Shown: positions 10,354 to 20,884 of the stretch, piece by piece
How the letters are laid out: each line of letters opens with the position of its first letter
How positions within the stretch are numbered: position 1 is the stretch's first letter
From: Trichaptum fuscoviolaceum
Taxonomy: Eukaryota; Basidiomycota; Agaricomycetes; Hymenochaetales; Trichaptaceae
Length of the DNA: 64,000 bases
NCBI GenBank assembly: GCA_910574455.1
Contig: CAJSYZ010000007.1
Location: 3,541,773 to 3,605,772, forward strand
Reading direction: 5' to 3'
The notes under the pieces: generated by a model
Databases searched by the model: none
What the model was told of the DNA's origin: nothing
What the model saw: the letters and a program-made list of their open reading frames with translations, nothing else
Position numbers and translations under genes: made by a program

Positions 10354-11319
10354 TCAATCGAAGACTTGGTTGACTGCGTCATCATCAAGGCCAATAAGGA
10401 GTTGTTGAATCTGTGCGGCGCGATCTTTGGCTGAGAGTTCGCCTTGATCTTGGTCTTTGTTCTCGGGTTCAGAGTATTCGTTTTGATCATCGGCTGAAGT
10501 TAATTGGCGCATATTTTTGGACCTTGGTGTGCGGGAGTTGGGCCATCGAGATTTTGAGGTACGTTTGGGATGAGGTTTGGGACACTTTGCAGTGCGATGT
10601 CCGGGTTGATGACAATTGAAGCAAAGGTTTTCCTTCATATGACGTTGGAATTCTTCGGTTGAAAGTCGTGATATAAAGAAGCTGTAGATGGCTAGGTCGA
10701 CCAATTCTTCTATATCATCGTTGTCATTGGAAGGCAGTGATTCATTTGTGTCGTTTGTGTCATTTGCAATGGCGCGAATTTGATGATTGTATTGTTGCAT
10801 AGGTCGTTGTTTGAAGCGGTTCTCTCCGGAATAGGATTGGTGAAGTTGGGATTCCATTGAACGAGCTATCTTGTAATTGGTGTCCAGTCGAGTGGCAAGC
10901 GAAAACCAATCTTCCATGTTGGTTGGTTGTGGACTACATGCAAGTAGTTTCATTCGAAGATTGTCATTGAGTCCCATCCAGAATGCATTGCATTGGGAAA
11001 GGTATTCTGTGATGCGAGCTTGCATGATGAGTGTTTTGAATTTGAGAATGTAGTCTTCAATAGATCCCTTCTGTTTGAGCTTGGCGAGTTCCATGGTAGC
11101 CTTGATTGTGAGTTCGGATGTGATGAAAGTGCGGTGGAACTCTGCAAGGAATTCTGCAAATGTGTCGGTTTCAAAACATCCGCTGGCCATGTATTGCTGT
11201 GCGAATGGTTGGGATCCGCGAAGACTGCAATGGGCAAGCACAAATTCGATGCATAGCTCATCTGTGTCATAGATGTGACGGTTGGCTCGTAAATGGATTT
11301 GGACTTGGAGTAAAAAGCG
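10354..11319 (-). pseudogene. Gypsy-2 gag, C-terminal part (capsid and zinc knuckle)
   Basis: Open frame beginning at the LINE-A poly(A) junction with RFLLQVQIH. It has features usual for fungal Gypsy gag: a conserved alternation of hydrophobic and aromatic residues, QQYMASG, FAEFLAEFHRTFI and one CCHC knuckle (CFNCHQPGHRTAKC, around residues 225-238). A Ser/Arg-rich and then acidic tail follows. The N-terminal portion is absent here and is probably the piece at 55657-56069. Gag would form the particle shell. The reading frame itself is undamaged but lacks start and upstream half. Confidence 0.75.
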
Positions 11320-11343
11320 ATTTTTTTTTTTTTTTTTTTTTTT

Positions 11344-11678
11344 GGCTTTATTATTCCTGCAGCATAGCTAAGTACATGACCTATCTACGACGGAGGCGCC
11401 CGTCATCGAGGTAAACTACGAAACTGGGCGGGCAGTGCCCGCCACCGAAGGTGGCGGCTAAGTGGGCGCACCGCCTATTAAAGAAGGGAAGGAAGAGGAG
11501 AGATTGGTTTACATATCACCACGCCCATGTCAAGGCGCAGGTGAACCTACACTACAAGCAAAGACGGAGTTTAGAAAAGAGGGCGCGTCCGGGCACAGTA
11601 CCTGGGCGTTAACCTGGGTAAAGCACCGTTCTGTCTGGGATTGCTGGTGCCTCATACATAAAAGAAAAGTAAGTTGCA
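11344..11678 (-). other. LINE-A 3' UTR
   Basis: Non-coding 3' end, conserved in LINE-B, -C, -A and -F. It contains AATAAA just before the poly(A) tail and the paired hairpins at 11427-11455. I see no ORF of interest on either strand. Confidence 0.75.
11427..11455 (-). other. Two overlapping hairpins in the LINE 3' UTR
   Basis: GGCGGGC/GCCCGCC (11427-11433 with 11437-11443, 3-nt loop) and GCCACC/GGTGGC (11441-11446 with 11450-11455, 3-nt loop) share three bases, so they compete. Slightly altered versions persist in LINE-B (about 55115-55145) and LINE-F (about 59042-59070). Some LINE reverse transcriptases recognise a 3' stem-loop; that role is inferred here. Confidence 0.55.
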
Positions 11679-12746
11679 TCAAAGATCAAGAGGAGGGTCT
11701 GAAACGTGACTGTTAAAATCATAAAGATCCGGGTCCGTGTCCTGAGTGCGTGGTCCAAGGGAGCGCCGTACATACACACGAAGGGTCGTTAGGTCCATGT
11801 CCTGGTCGGTTGGGAGGCCATCTAGCTCCATCATCGCAAATGTAAGGCGGATGGCAGCTGAGGTGCGCTGAGTGGGGCGGTCGAGATGCTTAGTGAACTT
11901 AAGCCACTTGCGAATCACGTCGATAAGAGGTTCGTCTGCCCACTCTGTGTGGTGGGCTGGGAGTGGGGTGCCTTTAGGCCAGACCTTACCAATCCAAGGG
12001 CGGAAAGTCTCGCAACCACCAAGTATGTGGGCGGCGGTCTGGGCAGGCCAAGGGGGATGATTGTGCCAACGACAGTAGGTGATCAGGCCGTTTCTGCGCC
12101 TATATTCTGGGCTCATGCGCATCCAGTACGCCCCGAAGGGGCCAGCGCAGCAGAGAACTTGAGCAACTGCTGAAATCTCAGTGCGGGGGTAGGTGTCCGA
12201 CATCTCCATGAGTGCGTGCGGACGTCGTTTTGGTGGGCCTGTGATTGCCAAGTACTTGTCGGCAGTTGAGGCAGTGGCATGGGCGAGGTGAGCCTCCCAT
12301 TGCTTCTGGGCTTTGAGGGTGTTCTGCTCGCGGAGGGCGGATATTGAAGGAAGGGAAGATGAGGGTGGCAGTTCTGTGGCTTTCTTTGCCTCTTCATCAG
12401 CCCATTCGTTTCCTGGGACGCCTGAGTGACCCGGGCACCAGTGAAACTCGATTTTGAGATTGGGGTGAATGTCCAGCAGGTTGGTGATGCCTGCTTTCCA
12501 AGCGAGTAGTAAGTGGGCGCCAGGTGCTGAGGGCCAGTCGCGGACAAGGCGAAGGGCGGTTAGCGAATCTGACATGAAGACGATGGACTCCACTTCCAGG
12601 AGGTGGCGGCCGAAGTGAGAGGCAGCCCAAGCTGGAGCAGACGCAAGGGAGAAGATCTCGGCGTCAGTGGCAGTGGCGATTTTGGGGGAAGCGCAATGTC
12701 TAAAGCCCAGGCGATGTTGACCGCGCATGGCGACAATAGCTGAGCC
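11679..12746 (-). pseudogene. LINE-A ORF2: RNase H and C-terminal region
   Basis: Encodes most of the RNase H domain (DAEIF, MSDSLTALRLV, HWCPGHSGVPGNEWADEEA) and the C-terminal Cys/His region (CRWHNHPPWPAQTAAHILGGC) to the natural stop. The first RNase H aspartate lies on the other side of the TRIM at 12747-13220. The frame is otherwise open, so the break is the insertion itself. Confidence 0.82.
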
Positions 12747-12888
12747 TATTAGGATTTGGAGAAATCCTAATGTTTGAACACCTTAAATAGCGCTGGGAAC
12801 AGTTGTCAGTAACCTGACAACATGGCTCTTTTAGTGTAATGGCTAAAATCCCAGTTCAGTGCCTTATTTCCCAGTTTGGTTCGTGACA
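12747..12888 (+). repeat. 5' LTR of the TRIM-like element
   Basis: Opens with a 10-bp perfect hairpin (ATTAGGATTT/AAATCCTAAT, 4-nt loop) and includes a second hairpin (GTTGTCAG/CTGACAAC). It also contains TAGTGTAATGG (12832-12842), which fits the pol III A-box consensus and resembles tRNA D-arms. Identical by eye to 13079-13220. Confidence 0.85.
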
Positions 12889-12901
12889 GGTTGTCAGGTT
12901 A
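12783..12901 (+). promoter_or_regulatory. TRIM promoter and self-priming pair
   Basis: TTAAATAG (12783-12790) lies 27 bases before TAACCTGACAAC (12810-12821). That 12-mer is the exact reverse complement of GTTGTCAGGTTA (12890-12901), which starts one base after the LTR. The likely reading is transcript start and priming site of a self-primed element. Confidence 0.7.
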
Positions 12902-13078
12902 ACAAGGTCGCAGGTTCAAGTCCCGGGGTGTGCAATATTAATGACGGATTCTTAATATTGCCACGGAGGGTCCTCTCTGTTCCTCGGCTTACACCCAAAA
13001 GGAAAATGGGTGGGGGGCGGCTATTTCGAGAAGGTGTCCTCTCCCGACGGCGGGAGGGGGTCTTTGAGAGGGAGGTAA

Positions 13079-13220
13079 TATTAGGATTTGGAGAAATCCT
13101 AATGTTTGAACACCTTAAATAGCGCTGGGAACAGTTGTCAGTAACCTGACAACATGGCTCTTTTAGTGTAATGGCTAAAATCCCAGTTCAGTGCCTTATT
13201 TCCCAGTTTGGTTCGTGACA
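13079..13220 (+). repeat. 3' LTR of the TRIM-like element
   Basis: Second 142-bp terminal repeat, preceded by a purine tract (about 13066-13078) and followed by the target duplication GAGCC. Confidence 0.85.
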
Positions 13221-14225
13221 GAGCCAGACTTGTGCTCGAGTCTGGAGCCGTCTGTGAAGATCTGGACGGAGGTTGTGGTGCACAGAGAGTTGGCAGATGC
13301 GACAAACGCCTGGCGAGTGTCAGTGTCAACGGGACCGGCAGGGATGGCAAACTTGAGGTGTCCTCCAGCAAAAGCAAGTGGATCCTCCCAGGGAGAGTGT
13401 GTGTACGCAGGGACCTGTTGGGCAATCGGGACACGGTCGGCAAGCGAAGAAGAGTACAGGCGTGGTTTTTGTGCTGCAGGAATAGCACGTCTACCTACAG
13501 AATGAGGAGTGCGCCAAAGGCGAAGAGCATGATTAGTTTTAAGATAATTGAAATAAAACTGAAACGGGGGCATAGAGCAAAGATAATTGGTGCTTAGCGG
13601 TGAAGCGCCTTGGTAAACACCAAGGATCCACCTGCAAGCGGTGTTTTGGACACCCTGTAGACGAGCCACAAGGGTCTTCTGGCGGGTGCCAGTGTACCAA
13701 ACCGGCGCAGCCCATGCGAGGACTGTTCTGACGCAGGCTGAGTAGAGCTGGCGAAGGTTGAGGGCGGACATGCCTCGCTCTGTGTTGGCGAGCAGGCGAA
13801 TGGCAGCGAGTGTTGAGAGGCCCTTGGAGCGCATGCGCTCAACATGGGGTTTGAAAGACAAGGCCGGGTCCCACCAGATCCCCAACCACCGAAGTGGGAT
13901 GGAGGGCTTAATGAGAGTGTCCTCGTCGAGTTGGACGCCCCGGGAGTCCCAGCCGCGATATCTGTGGCGACGCCCAGGGGGGTGGAAATGGAGGAGCTCG
14001 GTCTTCGCGGTCTCAATGTTGAGATTGATGTCGTTGAAGAGCGAGTTGAGGTGGTGGTAAGCGCCTACTAAGTTCCTGCAGTTGGCGGTGACTGATGAGC
14101 CAGTGATGGCAATCATGTGGTCATCGACGTATGCTAGGAGCTCGCAGTCAGGGTGGTGGAACCGCTGAATCGCAATTGCTGCAAAAAGAGTGGAGAGAAT
14201 GGGTGAGACTGGGGAGCCCTGAGGC
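13221..14225 (-). pseudogene. LINE-A ORF2: reverse transcriptase C-terminal part to RNase H start
   Basis: Minus-strand frame covering the region from just before the YVDD motif, through the thumb/connection, to the RNase H start (FTDGS). It is closed by the TRIM at the 3' side and by the hAT-like element at the 5' side. The frame is continuous over at least 300 codons. Upstream polymerase motifs, apart from a short piece at 16529-16557, are missing. Confidence 0.8.
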
Positions 14226-14244
14226 TAGAGCATGACACGGGTGC
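14226..14244 (+). repeat. Left terminal inverted repeat of hAT-like element
   Basis: TAGAGCATGACACGGGTGC, perfectly inverted at 16502-16520. Confidence 0.9.
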
Positions 14245-14699
14245 ACCCGTAGGTACCCGTGATCCGCAAGTGCAGGTACCTGTGCAAAAAAAATCAATAC
14301 CTGGATCCAACCCGGATCCGTGGGAAACGGATCCAGGTGCACCCGCACCCGTTACCTGCAGGTATTGCAGGTACCTGTTAGCACCCGCAGGTATTTGCAG
14401 TAGGCCATGAGGATACTGTGCAATATTGTTCACTCAATAGCCCAGTCGATGGCCTCAGCCTTGACTTGCCCTTACGGGTTACTCCTGTCCTCAGACGTGG
14501 AGATGTAGCTCATGAATGAAACAACAAGCTCAACAGCCCGGGTGATGGCCTCAGCCGCACCCGACCCACAGGGACTCCTTGTGCCACAGCATAGAAGTCA
14601 GCTGTTGAGCTAACGGTATAACTGCCTGGCTTTGTGCTTTCGCGCAAAGTCAAGCAGTCTAAACCACCATACACCCAACCAAGTCCAGTAAAGGATAAG

Positions 14700-15125
14700 A
14701 CACAGTGAGAGCCGTCAAACTCAATGAGCCTTCATGTGGATGAAGGCTCACTTACACGGATCCCCTGGGGTGAGTTCGACGTGTGTGAGATATTACAGGT
14801 CTTGGGCATGGGGACCCTCCCTGGACAAGTGCTTCTTTGTGTGAGCAAGCCCCAGGAATCACCAGGGTGAGCAAGCAGCAGATGAAAGTGCAGCCCAAAT
14901 GGGGTGTGCAGGCGGCGAGCTATCATCTGTTGCTGCTACCCTGGCTGTCCCAAAGATGGGTGCTGGCGATTGATGAGTTTTGCGCCGAATTGAATGAAAG
15001 CTGGACGATAGGAAAGCCCTCAGGAAGACGAAGACGAAGGTGTTCTTGGTTTTGTGAAGGCTTGAATCAAGCCCGAGTTATGGGCAATGTTTTCGGCCGA
15101 AAGGGGAAAGTGTAGTGGTGGTGAT
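14700..15125 (-). other. Copia leader fragment inside the hAT-like element
   Basis: Clearly similar to 36178-36950, the untranslated leader of Copia-1 in the same orientation. It has many substitutions and an internal deletion of several hundred bases. No Copia LTR or pol is present, so this is captured or residual DNA. Confidence 0.72.
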
Positions 15126-15206
15126 GCCGGGATGGGACCGTCTTGCACATGCGCGCTGATAGGAGACTGCATGGAGCGCAGAGAGTCGGACGGCGATGGT
15201 AACCGG

Positions 15207-15777
15207 TCAGTTCTGAAGATATTGTGAGTCGATGTGTAAAATTACAACGGGCCAGCGAACGTACTTCTTTGGACGAGGGCCACCCCGTGGTCGCTGTTGA
15301 CCGCCGTCACCCGTCTTCTCCTTTCTCGGAGATTTTCCTCCTGCGTAGTCCAAACCTTCCTCCTGCAAGACTCTCCTTTTTTTGTCTGGGCTTCCATCGG
15401 AAATGCCAAGCCATCCTCCGGCGCTGGCGTTGTTATATTGTGCACGCCGCCTTCGTCCTGTCTCATAGTTTGTCGGCATCAAGTACGCCTTCGCGCTCAC
15501 ATGTGGGTACGTCGTCTTTTTGACGAGCAGATGGGGCTGGAATTCGGGAAGGGTGGTGACGGGGTCGTTGAGGTATGATGATTGCCCGCGAAGCTCGTCT
15601 GCAGCCCGTCATCTCGATACGTATCTTGTCCTCCGCTCCTGGGCGCACCTTCTGCGCCTCATCCGCAATCTCTCCAAGCAGCCACAGTCTCTCCTCGGTC
15701 GAAGCTGAGCGGGTCTCAATGAGCTCAATCAGTTTGTAGATTTTCGAGGTTAGAGAGGTAACGGTCGACGTGAGCAC
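15207..15777 (-). other. Unresolved possible captured exons (minus strand)
   Basis: Two overlapping minus-strand frames, 15463-15777 (104 codons, helix-like Leu/Ile/Glu/Arg-rich) and 15207-15500 (97 codons, basic). They have more protein-like composition than their surroundings. No domain is recognised. They may be remains of a captured host gene or chance frames. No function is proposed. Confidence 0.25.
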
Positions 15778-16501
15778 GGCGTCGAGCTCGCGGAGGTCGG
15801 CAAAGCGGGAGAGGTCCAGAGGGAGGGAGTCGAGAGTCTGCGCATAGTCCGCGCGCGCGTCGGAGGTAATCGATGGCCGTCGAGGCCCGTGGTCGTCGTT
15901 CCGTCGAAAGAACTAAGTCGACCAGTAGCACGCGCCTATGCGCGGACTCCAGTCAACCGTCCGTAGTATGTCTTCTGCGTGCGCAACGCAATCGTCGCTC
16001 GCGAGAAGTCCGAAGACAAGAAACAAACTGGACTCTTGCACGTCCGTAAAAGTCTTGCGCGCCCGTAAGAATGTCGCGCGCTGTCGTAGTCGAAGCCCGA
16101 GGACAAGAAACAAACTAGTTCGCCAGAAGAAACGAGTCCTAAAGCACGCGCAACAGCGCAGACGTCAGACTCGTTCCCGTTCACGCTCTCGCACGTCGTG
16201 GTTGGGGAAAGGTAAGTTAATTTTCTCACGGTCTACATGACGCGACTAACACAAGTTATTATCGCGTGTGAACCGGCTACTCCGGTCACGCAACTAACCC
16301 GACCCGTTATCTTTGTTCCCGTTCCTCAAGTCTGCGGCCTACGGCCACTGCAGGTACCTGCAGGTACCTGCACAGGTACCTGAGTTAAAAAAAGTCATAC
16401 CTGGATCCGCAGGTAAGCGTGGGAAACAGGTACCTGCATGCGGGTGCACCCGGAGCCGCAGGTTTTTGCTGCAGGTACCTACAGGTACCTACGGGTGACA
16501 C

Positions 16502-16520
16502 GCACCCGTGTCATGCTCTA
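16502..16520 (-). repeat. Right terminal inverted repeat of hAT-like element
   Basis: Reverse complement of 14226-14244, followed by the duplication CCTGAGGC. Confidence 0.9.
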
Positions 16521-16557
16521 CCTGAGGCGTCCCAAAGTCCGGTTTACGGACACTAGG

Positions 16558-17288
16558 TAGTCTGTGTAGGTATTGGTTCTTCAGTGGTTTTCAAAGTGGT
16601 TTCTTTGTTGGTTTTGCCTGTTGTAGTAGATGAGGCTGTGTTTCGAGCCGTCTGTTTGCCTTTGTTTGCCGTGGTGATTAATTGGTTCCGGATTGATATC
16701 CGTAACTGTCTGAATCGTAGTTTGTAAGGGTGTAGTCCGTAACACTAGCAATGTGGGGTGAATCTTCCGGGGGGTCAATCGGTGGTGCAAGATAGTTGTG
16801 AACTATGTTTTGCGGAGTGGGTTGGTGGTGTTGACAACTACACTGATAGATGTAGTGGTTGACGTCTTCACTGATACTATTCCAACAGAAGTGTCGGTTT
16901 ACAAAGCGAACAGTTTCAGCTTCAGTGCGATGAAGTTGTTCTCCGTGGTTGTCAAAATGGACGTAGTTTATAAAGAATCGGCGTAGGTGAGTTTCTCGAG
17001 GGATGAATAATCGGGTATGGTTCCAGAGGAGTCCGTATTTGAAGATCCAAGGTTGGTGGTTGTCGCGTGAGTACTGCAGGTATCCAACTGTTTGAGTGTA
17101 ATTGTAATACCGGTCATCGAGTATAGTTCTGATTTGGTTTAGGATGTCGTCGAACTCTTCGGCAAAAGCGAGGAATCGGTTTCGGATGAGGTATCTGGTT
17201 GAGTAGATGGGATTGTCAAGGGCTGGAAGTGACAGGGTGTCCGCCACGATTGTGGTAGTGTGTAGTGTATGCATAGAAGTCGGCAATC
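16558..17288 (-). pseudogene. Gypsy integrase N-terminal fragment
   Basis: A minus-strand frame (stop at 16678, open to the LTR junction at 17288) encodes about 200 residues with an integrase zinc-binding pattern: HFDNHGEQLH, then YQCSCQHH, preceded by RNase H-integrase linker sequence. It probably belongs to the Gypsy-2 family, though the missing middle prevents proof. Catalytic D,D-35-E residues are absent. It is flanked by LINE-A at 16557 and by the giant LTR at 17289. Confidence 0.6.
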
Positions 17289-19327
17289 TGTTACGACCTG
17301 GGGGGAACCTGGGGGCCGGGGCGCGTTAGCGGCTTCCGGGGCAAGGCCTGGGAGAGCGCGCGGCCGCAGAGAAGGCGAAAGGAACCGTTAAGGACGCTAC
17401 AGCGCCAACGGAGTCGCGCGGGAAGCGGGGCTACGAGGGCGAGACGCAAGGGGGCTCGAGGCGAGGACGGGACGTAGTCAGAGTCGAGGCGCGGGGAGAC
17501 GGAGTCGAGGCGCGGGGAAACGCGCAGACCAGGAATCGCAGAGCGGGATTCTTGCGGGAATCTCAGGGCGGGATTCGTTCGGGAATCTCAGACCGGGATT
17601 CGTGCGGGAATCGCAGAGCGGGGTTCGTTCGGGATTCGTGCGGGAATCTCAGAGCGGGACTTGTTCGGGATTCGTGCGGGAATCTCAGAGCGGGATTCGT
17701 TCGGGATTCGTGCGGGAATCTCAGAGCGGGACTCTGGCGGGAATCTCAGAGCGGGTTTCTGGGCCGGACTCAAGGCAGGATTCGTAGAGCGGGATCCGGG
17801 ACAAGACAGAGACAAGAGAGCCAGAGAGCAGGCGTGCTCAGGACGGGAGCAGAGAGCTCAGGATAACCGGGATCTCAAGGCAACACTTCTGTATCAGGAG
17901 GAGGTTCCCTAAGGAAGCACTCGACAAGTCAGCATTGTAAAACTACACTAGAGACAAGACAGAAACACACCTAAGGAAGCACTCGACAAGAGGACAAAAG
18001 TGAGTGCTCCTTACGGTGGCGACAGGTATTTATCTACTGGGCAGAATCTACAGGGAACAGGCATGCACAAACGCGCAACTAACTAGTTACACAATCTTGC
18101 GGGCGAAGGCCGCGCATACAGTGACGTGAATCCGGGATTCGGGATTCAGTGCGGGGGACATCTGGGCAAGATCTAAGGGAACGAGCGTGAAGCATGGTCA
18201 AGTGAAACAAAGAGAACTAAAGGAATGTAATTGTGTGCGAGGTATCAAGCTGGCGCACAGGCAGCGGGGTAACGAGCGTGGGGGGCGGATGTAATGCATA
18301 CATCGTCTCGGGATAAGTTGCAGGCAACTTCTGGCGTGGATCAGGGTTGCGGGAGATCGACAGGGACCAACTTCGAAGAAGCCGGTGCTTCGATGTTGTA
18401 ACAAAGCCTAATCGCGAGGCGCGCGCGGGGCAGGGCGACTAAGGACGGGGTTCGAGTCCTTGCGGACAATGAGATCAATCCCGCACACGGGGTGGCGGGA
18501 ATGTGATCTACGGGCCGGGACAGGACACTACTAACAAGACTAGTTGGCTGGCACGTGCGTGGCCAGGCCAATCACCTGGGGCTATCTCAAGACGGGGTTA
18601 GCATCGAGGAGCAGGGAAGCTAAGGGGTTTCCCGTGGACGGCGGGAAACTCGCGCGATTCGAGACGGGATCATGCAGGGAATCGAGTTTGGGTTTCGACC
18701 GGGAATCGTAGCGGGAATCTTTCGGGAATCAGAGCGGGAACTTAGCTGGGGTTGTGATGGGAATCGCGGCGGGATCAAAGGCGGGAATCCTGCAGGGGAT
18801 TTGCGCAGGGATTCGAGACGGGACGCGAGGCGGGAAATGAGCGGGATTTCGACTGGGATCGTGCGGGGGAAGGAGCGGGATTCCAACCGGGAAGCGAGCG
18901 GGGTTTCTACCGGGAATGAGCGGGGGAGTCTGGCAAGACTCTAGTCGGGAAACGAGCGGGGGGAGTTTGGCGGGACTCCAACCGGGACGAGTGGGGGAGT
19001 CTTGACGGGACTCCAACCGGGAACAAGCGTGGGTTGCGGGATTGTCAGAGAGGACGCTTGACAGCATTCGCGGCGAGGCGGGATTCCTGGCGGGGCAGGC
19101 TGTGGACGAACAAGGGCAGGTCGAGAGGCACAGGATGTTGAAGGGGTTAGCTAGGGCACCATGGCAGGACAAGCGCAGGGCAGGGTTCGTGACCGGGCAG
19201 GATTGCGGGATAGCAATCCTTGACCGCTGTCGTGTTGGCTTACTCAAGGCCAGACAGAGGTCGGCTTTGGACGCAGTGGATCAATCTCCTAACTGCACTT
19301 CATGACTGTGGACGCGAGGCCGGGATC
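17289..19327 (-). repeat. Partial LTR of the gag-only element (first 2.0 kb from its 3' end)
   Basis: Aligns with 2867-4874 and starts at the exact LTR terminus TGTTACGACC. It is more diverged than the left array and has a longer repeat block. It stops at GGGATCT (19327), where LINE ORF1 begins. The missing end includes the TG terminus and polypurine tract. CAATC (17284-17288) would be its target duplication. Confidence 0.83.
17521..17790 (-). repeat. Expanded U5 tandem repeat
   Basis: About ten imperfect units of roughly 25 bp based on GGGATTCGTGCGGGAATCTC, more than in the equivalent block at 3121-3297. The Ser/Gly/Arg-rich frames here are repeat translations. Confidence 0.8.
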
Positions 19328-20884
19328 TCGGCCAACTTTGCTGACCTGAGCAAGACCCCCCACGAGCGAATGATGTTGAACGCCAGCACACTAGGTGGAC
19401 TGTATGCAGCGACCTACACAATGCTGTCGACACTTGTGGATGGGAAGGATGCTAATCCCAACGTCAAAGAGTATGCTGACCGTGCGGCAGCTGCCTTCCA
19501 ACAACACCACGCCGAAACCGGCGTCCCACTCCCCCCACCATTTGTATCTCCCCCCACTCCTGACGACGACCCAGCATCCAGCAAGAGCATGGCTACTATG
19601 AACAAGGCTCTTACACAGCTGATCAAGGATGTCCGCGTTATGCAGAAGCAGAATGCAGGCATCACTAAGTTGAATAGCGATGTTGGCACCCTCTCCAGAC
19701 AGGTGCAGACTCTACTCGACCGGCCTCCACCTCGCCCCCCTCGCATCAACCCGCCGCTACCCCCCCAGGTAGCTCCGGCCCCAGTCCCACTCACCTACGC
19801 TCAGGTGGCAGCAGTCGCTGCCCCAGCACCCCCTGCCACTACCACCCCAGCCTCCAAGGCCACGGGCAGGACCACTCCCAAGAAGGCGCCCTCCTCTGGA
19901 CGTTCCACACCCCCGCCACCCAAGATGTATGCCAAGGAGCCGACCTTGGTGTTTACAGCTAATCCCTACATCCCAGCAGCTAAGCGCAAGTCTGGTGCCG
20001 CCCTTACAACTGCGGTGCGTAATTTCTTTGCTGAGCTGCCCACCACAAAGTGTCTTCTGGTGCGGTCTGCGGTTTTCAACACTAAAGGCCGCATTGTATG
20101 CACATTCACTAACCGTCCAGGCTCCACTGAGGGCATGGCGGTCGAAAGCGCTCTTGATAGCCATGCGGGCGCCCTGTGTGCTCACTTGGCTCCCATTTGC
20201 TACACGGGTACCATGCAAGTGCCACCGGTACTCACTGCAACCCGGGTCCGTCCGCGGTCCACCCTTAGGATTTCCATGGTCCCCACTAGGGACACTACTC
20301 TTCCTAAGGGTCAGCGGACGACGTACACTCAGGAGGATCTGCTGGCCGAGTTTAACAGCAATCCCATCCTTAGCAACCTCCAGTACATTGTCCCCCCCCA
20401 CTACACAGCACAACCGGATGCACTCGAGAAAGAGAAACTCGAGATTTGCCCGGTTATATTCACCTTTGCAGACAGAGAGAAAGGAGAAATACGCGAGAAG
20501 CTCCTCAAAAAGCCGACCGTGTGGCTCTTCGGACTCCGGCTCCGCTTATCCATTCCACCAATGCGCCCAGGCTTCTCTCAATGTGACAGATGCCAGGCGC
20601 TTGGTCATTCCAGTCAGGGCTGCAAGGCCCCTATCACATGTGCGTATTGCGCCGGTCCGCATGCCACTAAGTACCACCGCTCGAAGTGCCCTACCGGCGC
20701 TCAGGAAGCTGTCCCAGCTGGCACCCCGTGCTCCCATCCCCGTCTCTGCGCCAACTGTCAGGGCCCTCATAGATCCACATCTGTGAAGTGCCCTCAGAGG
20801 CGTAAGTATGGCCCCTCACCAAACGATGATGAGTCTGATTCAGACTCGGATTCGCCCGACGACACTATGGAGCAAGGAGAATGA
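19328..20884 (+). pseudogene. LINE-B ORF1, N-terminally truncated
   Basis: Corresponds to LINE-G ORF1 from about residue 136 to the stop. It keeps the helical segment (KSMATMNKALTQLIKDVRVMQ), the Pro-rich linker, the conserved central domain (LVFTANPYIPAAKRKSG) and three C-terminal zinc knuckles (CDRCQALGHSSQGC, CAYCAGPH, CANCQGPH). The role is binding of LINE RNA. The start is lost, and the frame runs backwards into the LTR without a matching ATG. Its TGA overlaps the ORF2 ATG at 20881-20884. Confidence 0.82.

Larger units (their letters stand above)
9983..11320 (-). mobile_element. Gypsy-2 fragment (C-terminal gag and protease)
   Basis: A piece of a second Gypsy family between LINE-C and the poly(A) of LINE-A. 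Its 5' edge on the minus strand continues exactly the gag sequence interrupted at 56069 by LINE-E. The shared TCGCTTTTTACT behaves as one target duplication. Confidence 0.78.
12747..13220 (+). mobile_element. TRIM-like mini LTR retrotransposon (474 bp)
   Basis: Inserted in LINE ORF2 with a 5-bp duplication GAGCC (12742-12746, 13221-13225). It has 142-bp terminal direct repeats that look identical, a purine tract GAGAGGGAGGTAA directly before the 3' repeat, and a priming site directly after the 5' repeat. It has no coding sequence. The termini are TATTAGG and GTGACA rather than TG/CA. A TATA-like box, transcript-start motif and complementary priming site follow the self-priming layout of the Gypsy in this window. 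The 190-bp interior includes GGTTCAAGTCC, a perfect match to the tRNA B-box consensus. Non-autonomous by structure; the helper is not known. Confidence 0.8.
14226..16520. mobile_element. hAT-like non-autonomous DNA transposon (2295 bp)
   Basis: Flanked by the 8-bp duplication CCTGAGGC (14218-14225, 16521-16528) of LINE sequence. It has 19-bp perfect terminal inverted repeats starting TAGAG. Eight-base duplications and YAGNG termini are hAT hallmarks. Both subterminal regions are rich in CAGGTACCTG-type palindromes, possible transposase binding sites. No transposase is recognisable. The interior contains a diverged piece of Copia leader (14700-15125), an unresolved GC-rich stretch (15126-16310) and about 260 bp (14440-14700) in which I recognise nothing. 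Confidence 0.85.
11321..16557 (-). mobile_element. LINE-A: 3' half of a LINE, with nested TRIM and hAT-like insertions
   Basis: Starts on the plus strand with poly(T) 11321-11343 (its poly(A) tail), then 3' UTR and ORF2 up to the reverse transcriptase region. It is interrupted by 12747-13220 (duplication GAGCC) and 14226-16520 (duplication CCTGAGGC). LINE homology ends at 16557, where Gypsy integrase sequence begins. The 3' flank (TCGCTTTTTACT) equals the 5' flank of LINE-E at 56058-56069. Confidence 0.83.

Noticed and set aside
12820..12935. Complete tRNA gene with intron in the TRIM
   Set aside because: A- and B-box matches exist, but acceptor and T-stem pairing fail; only tRNA-like promoter motifs can be claimed.
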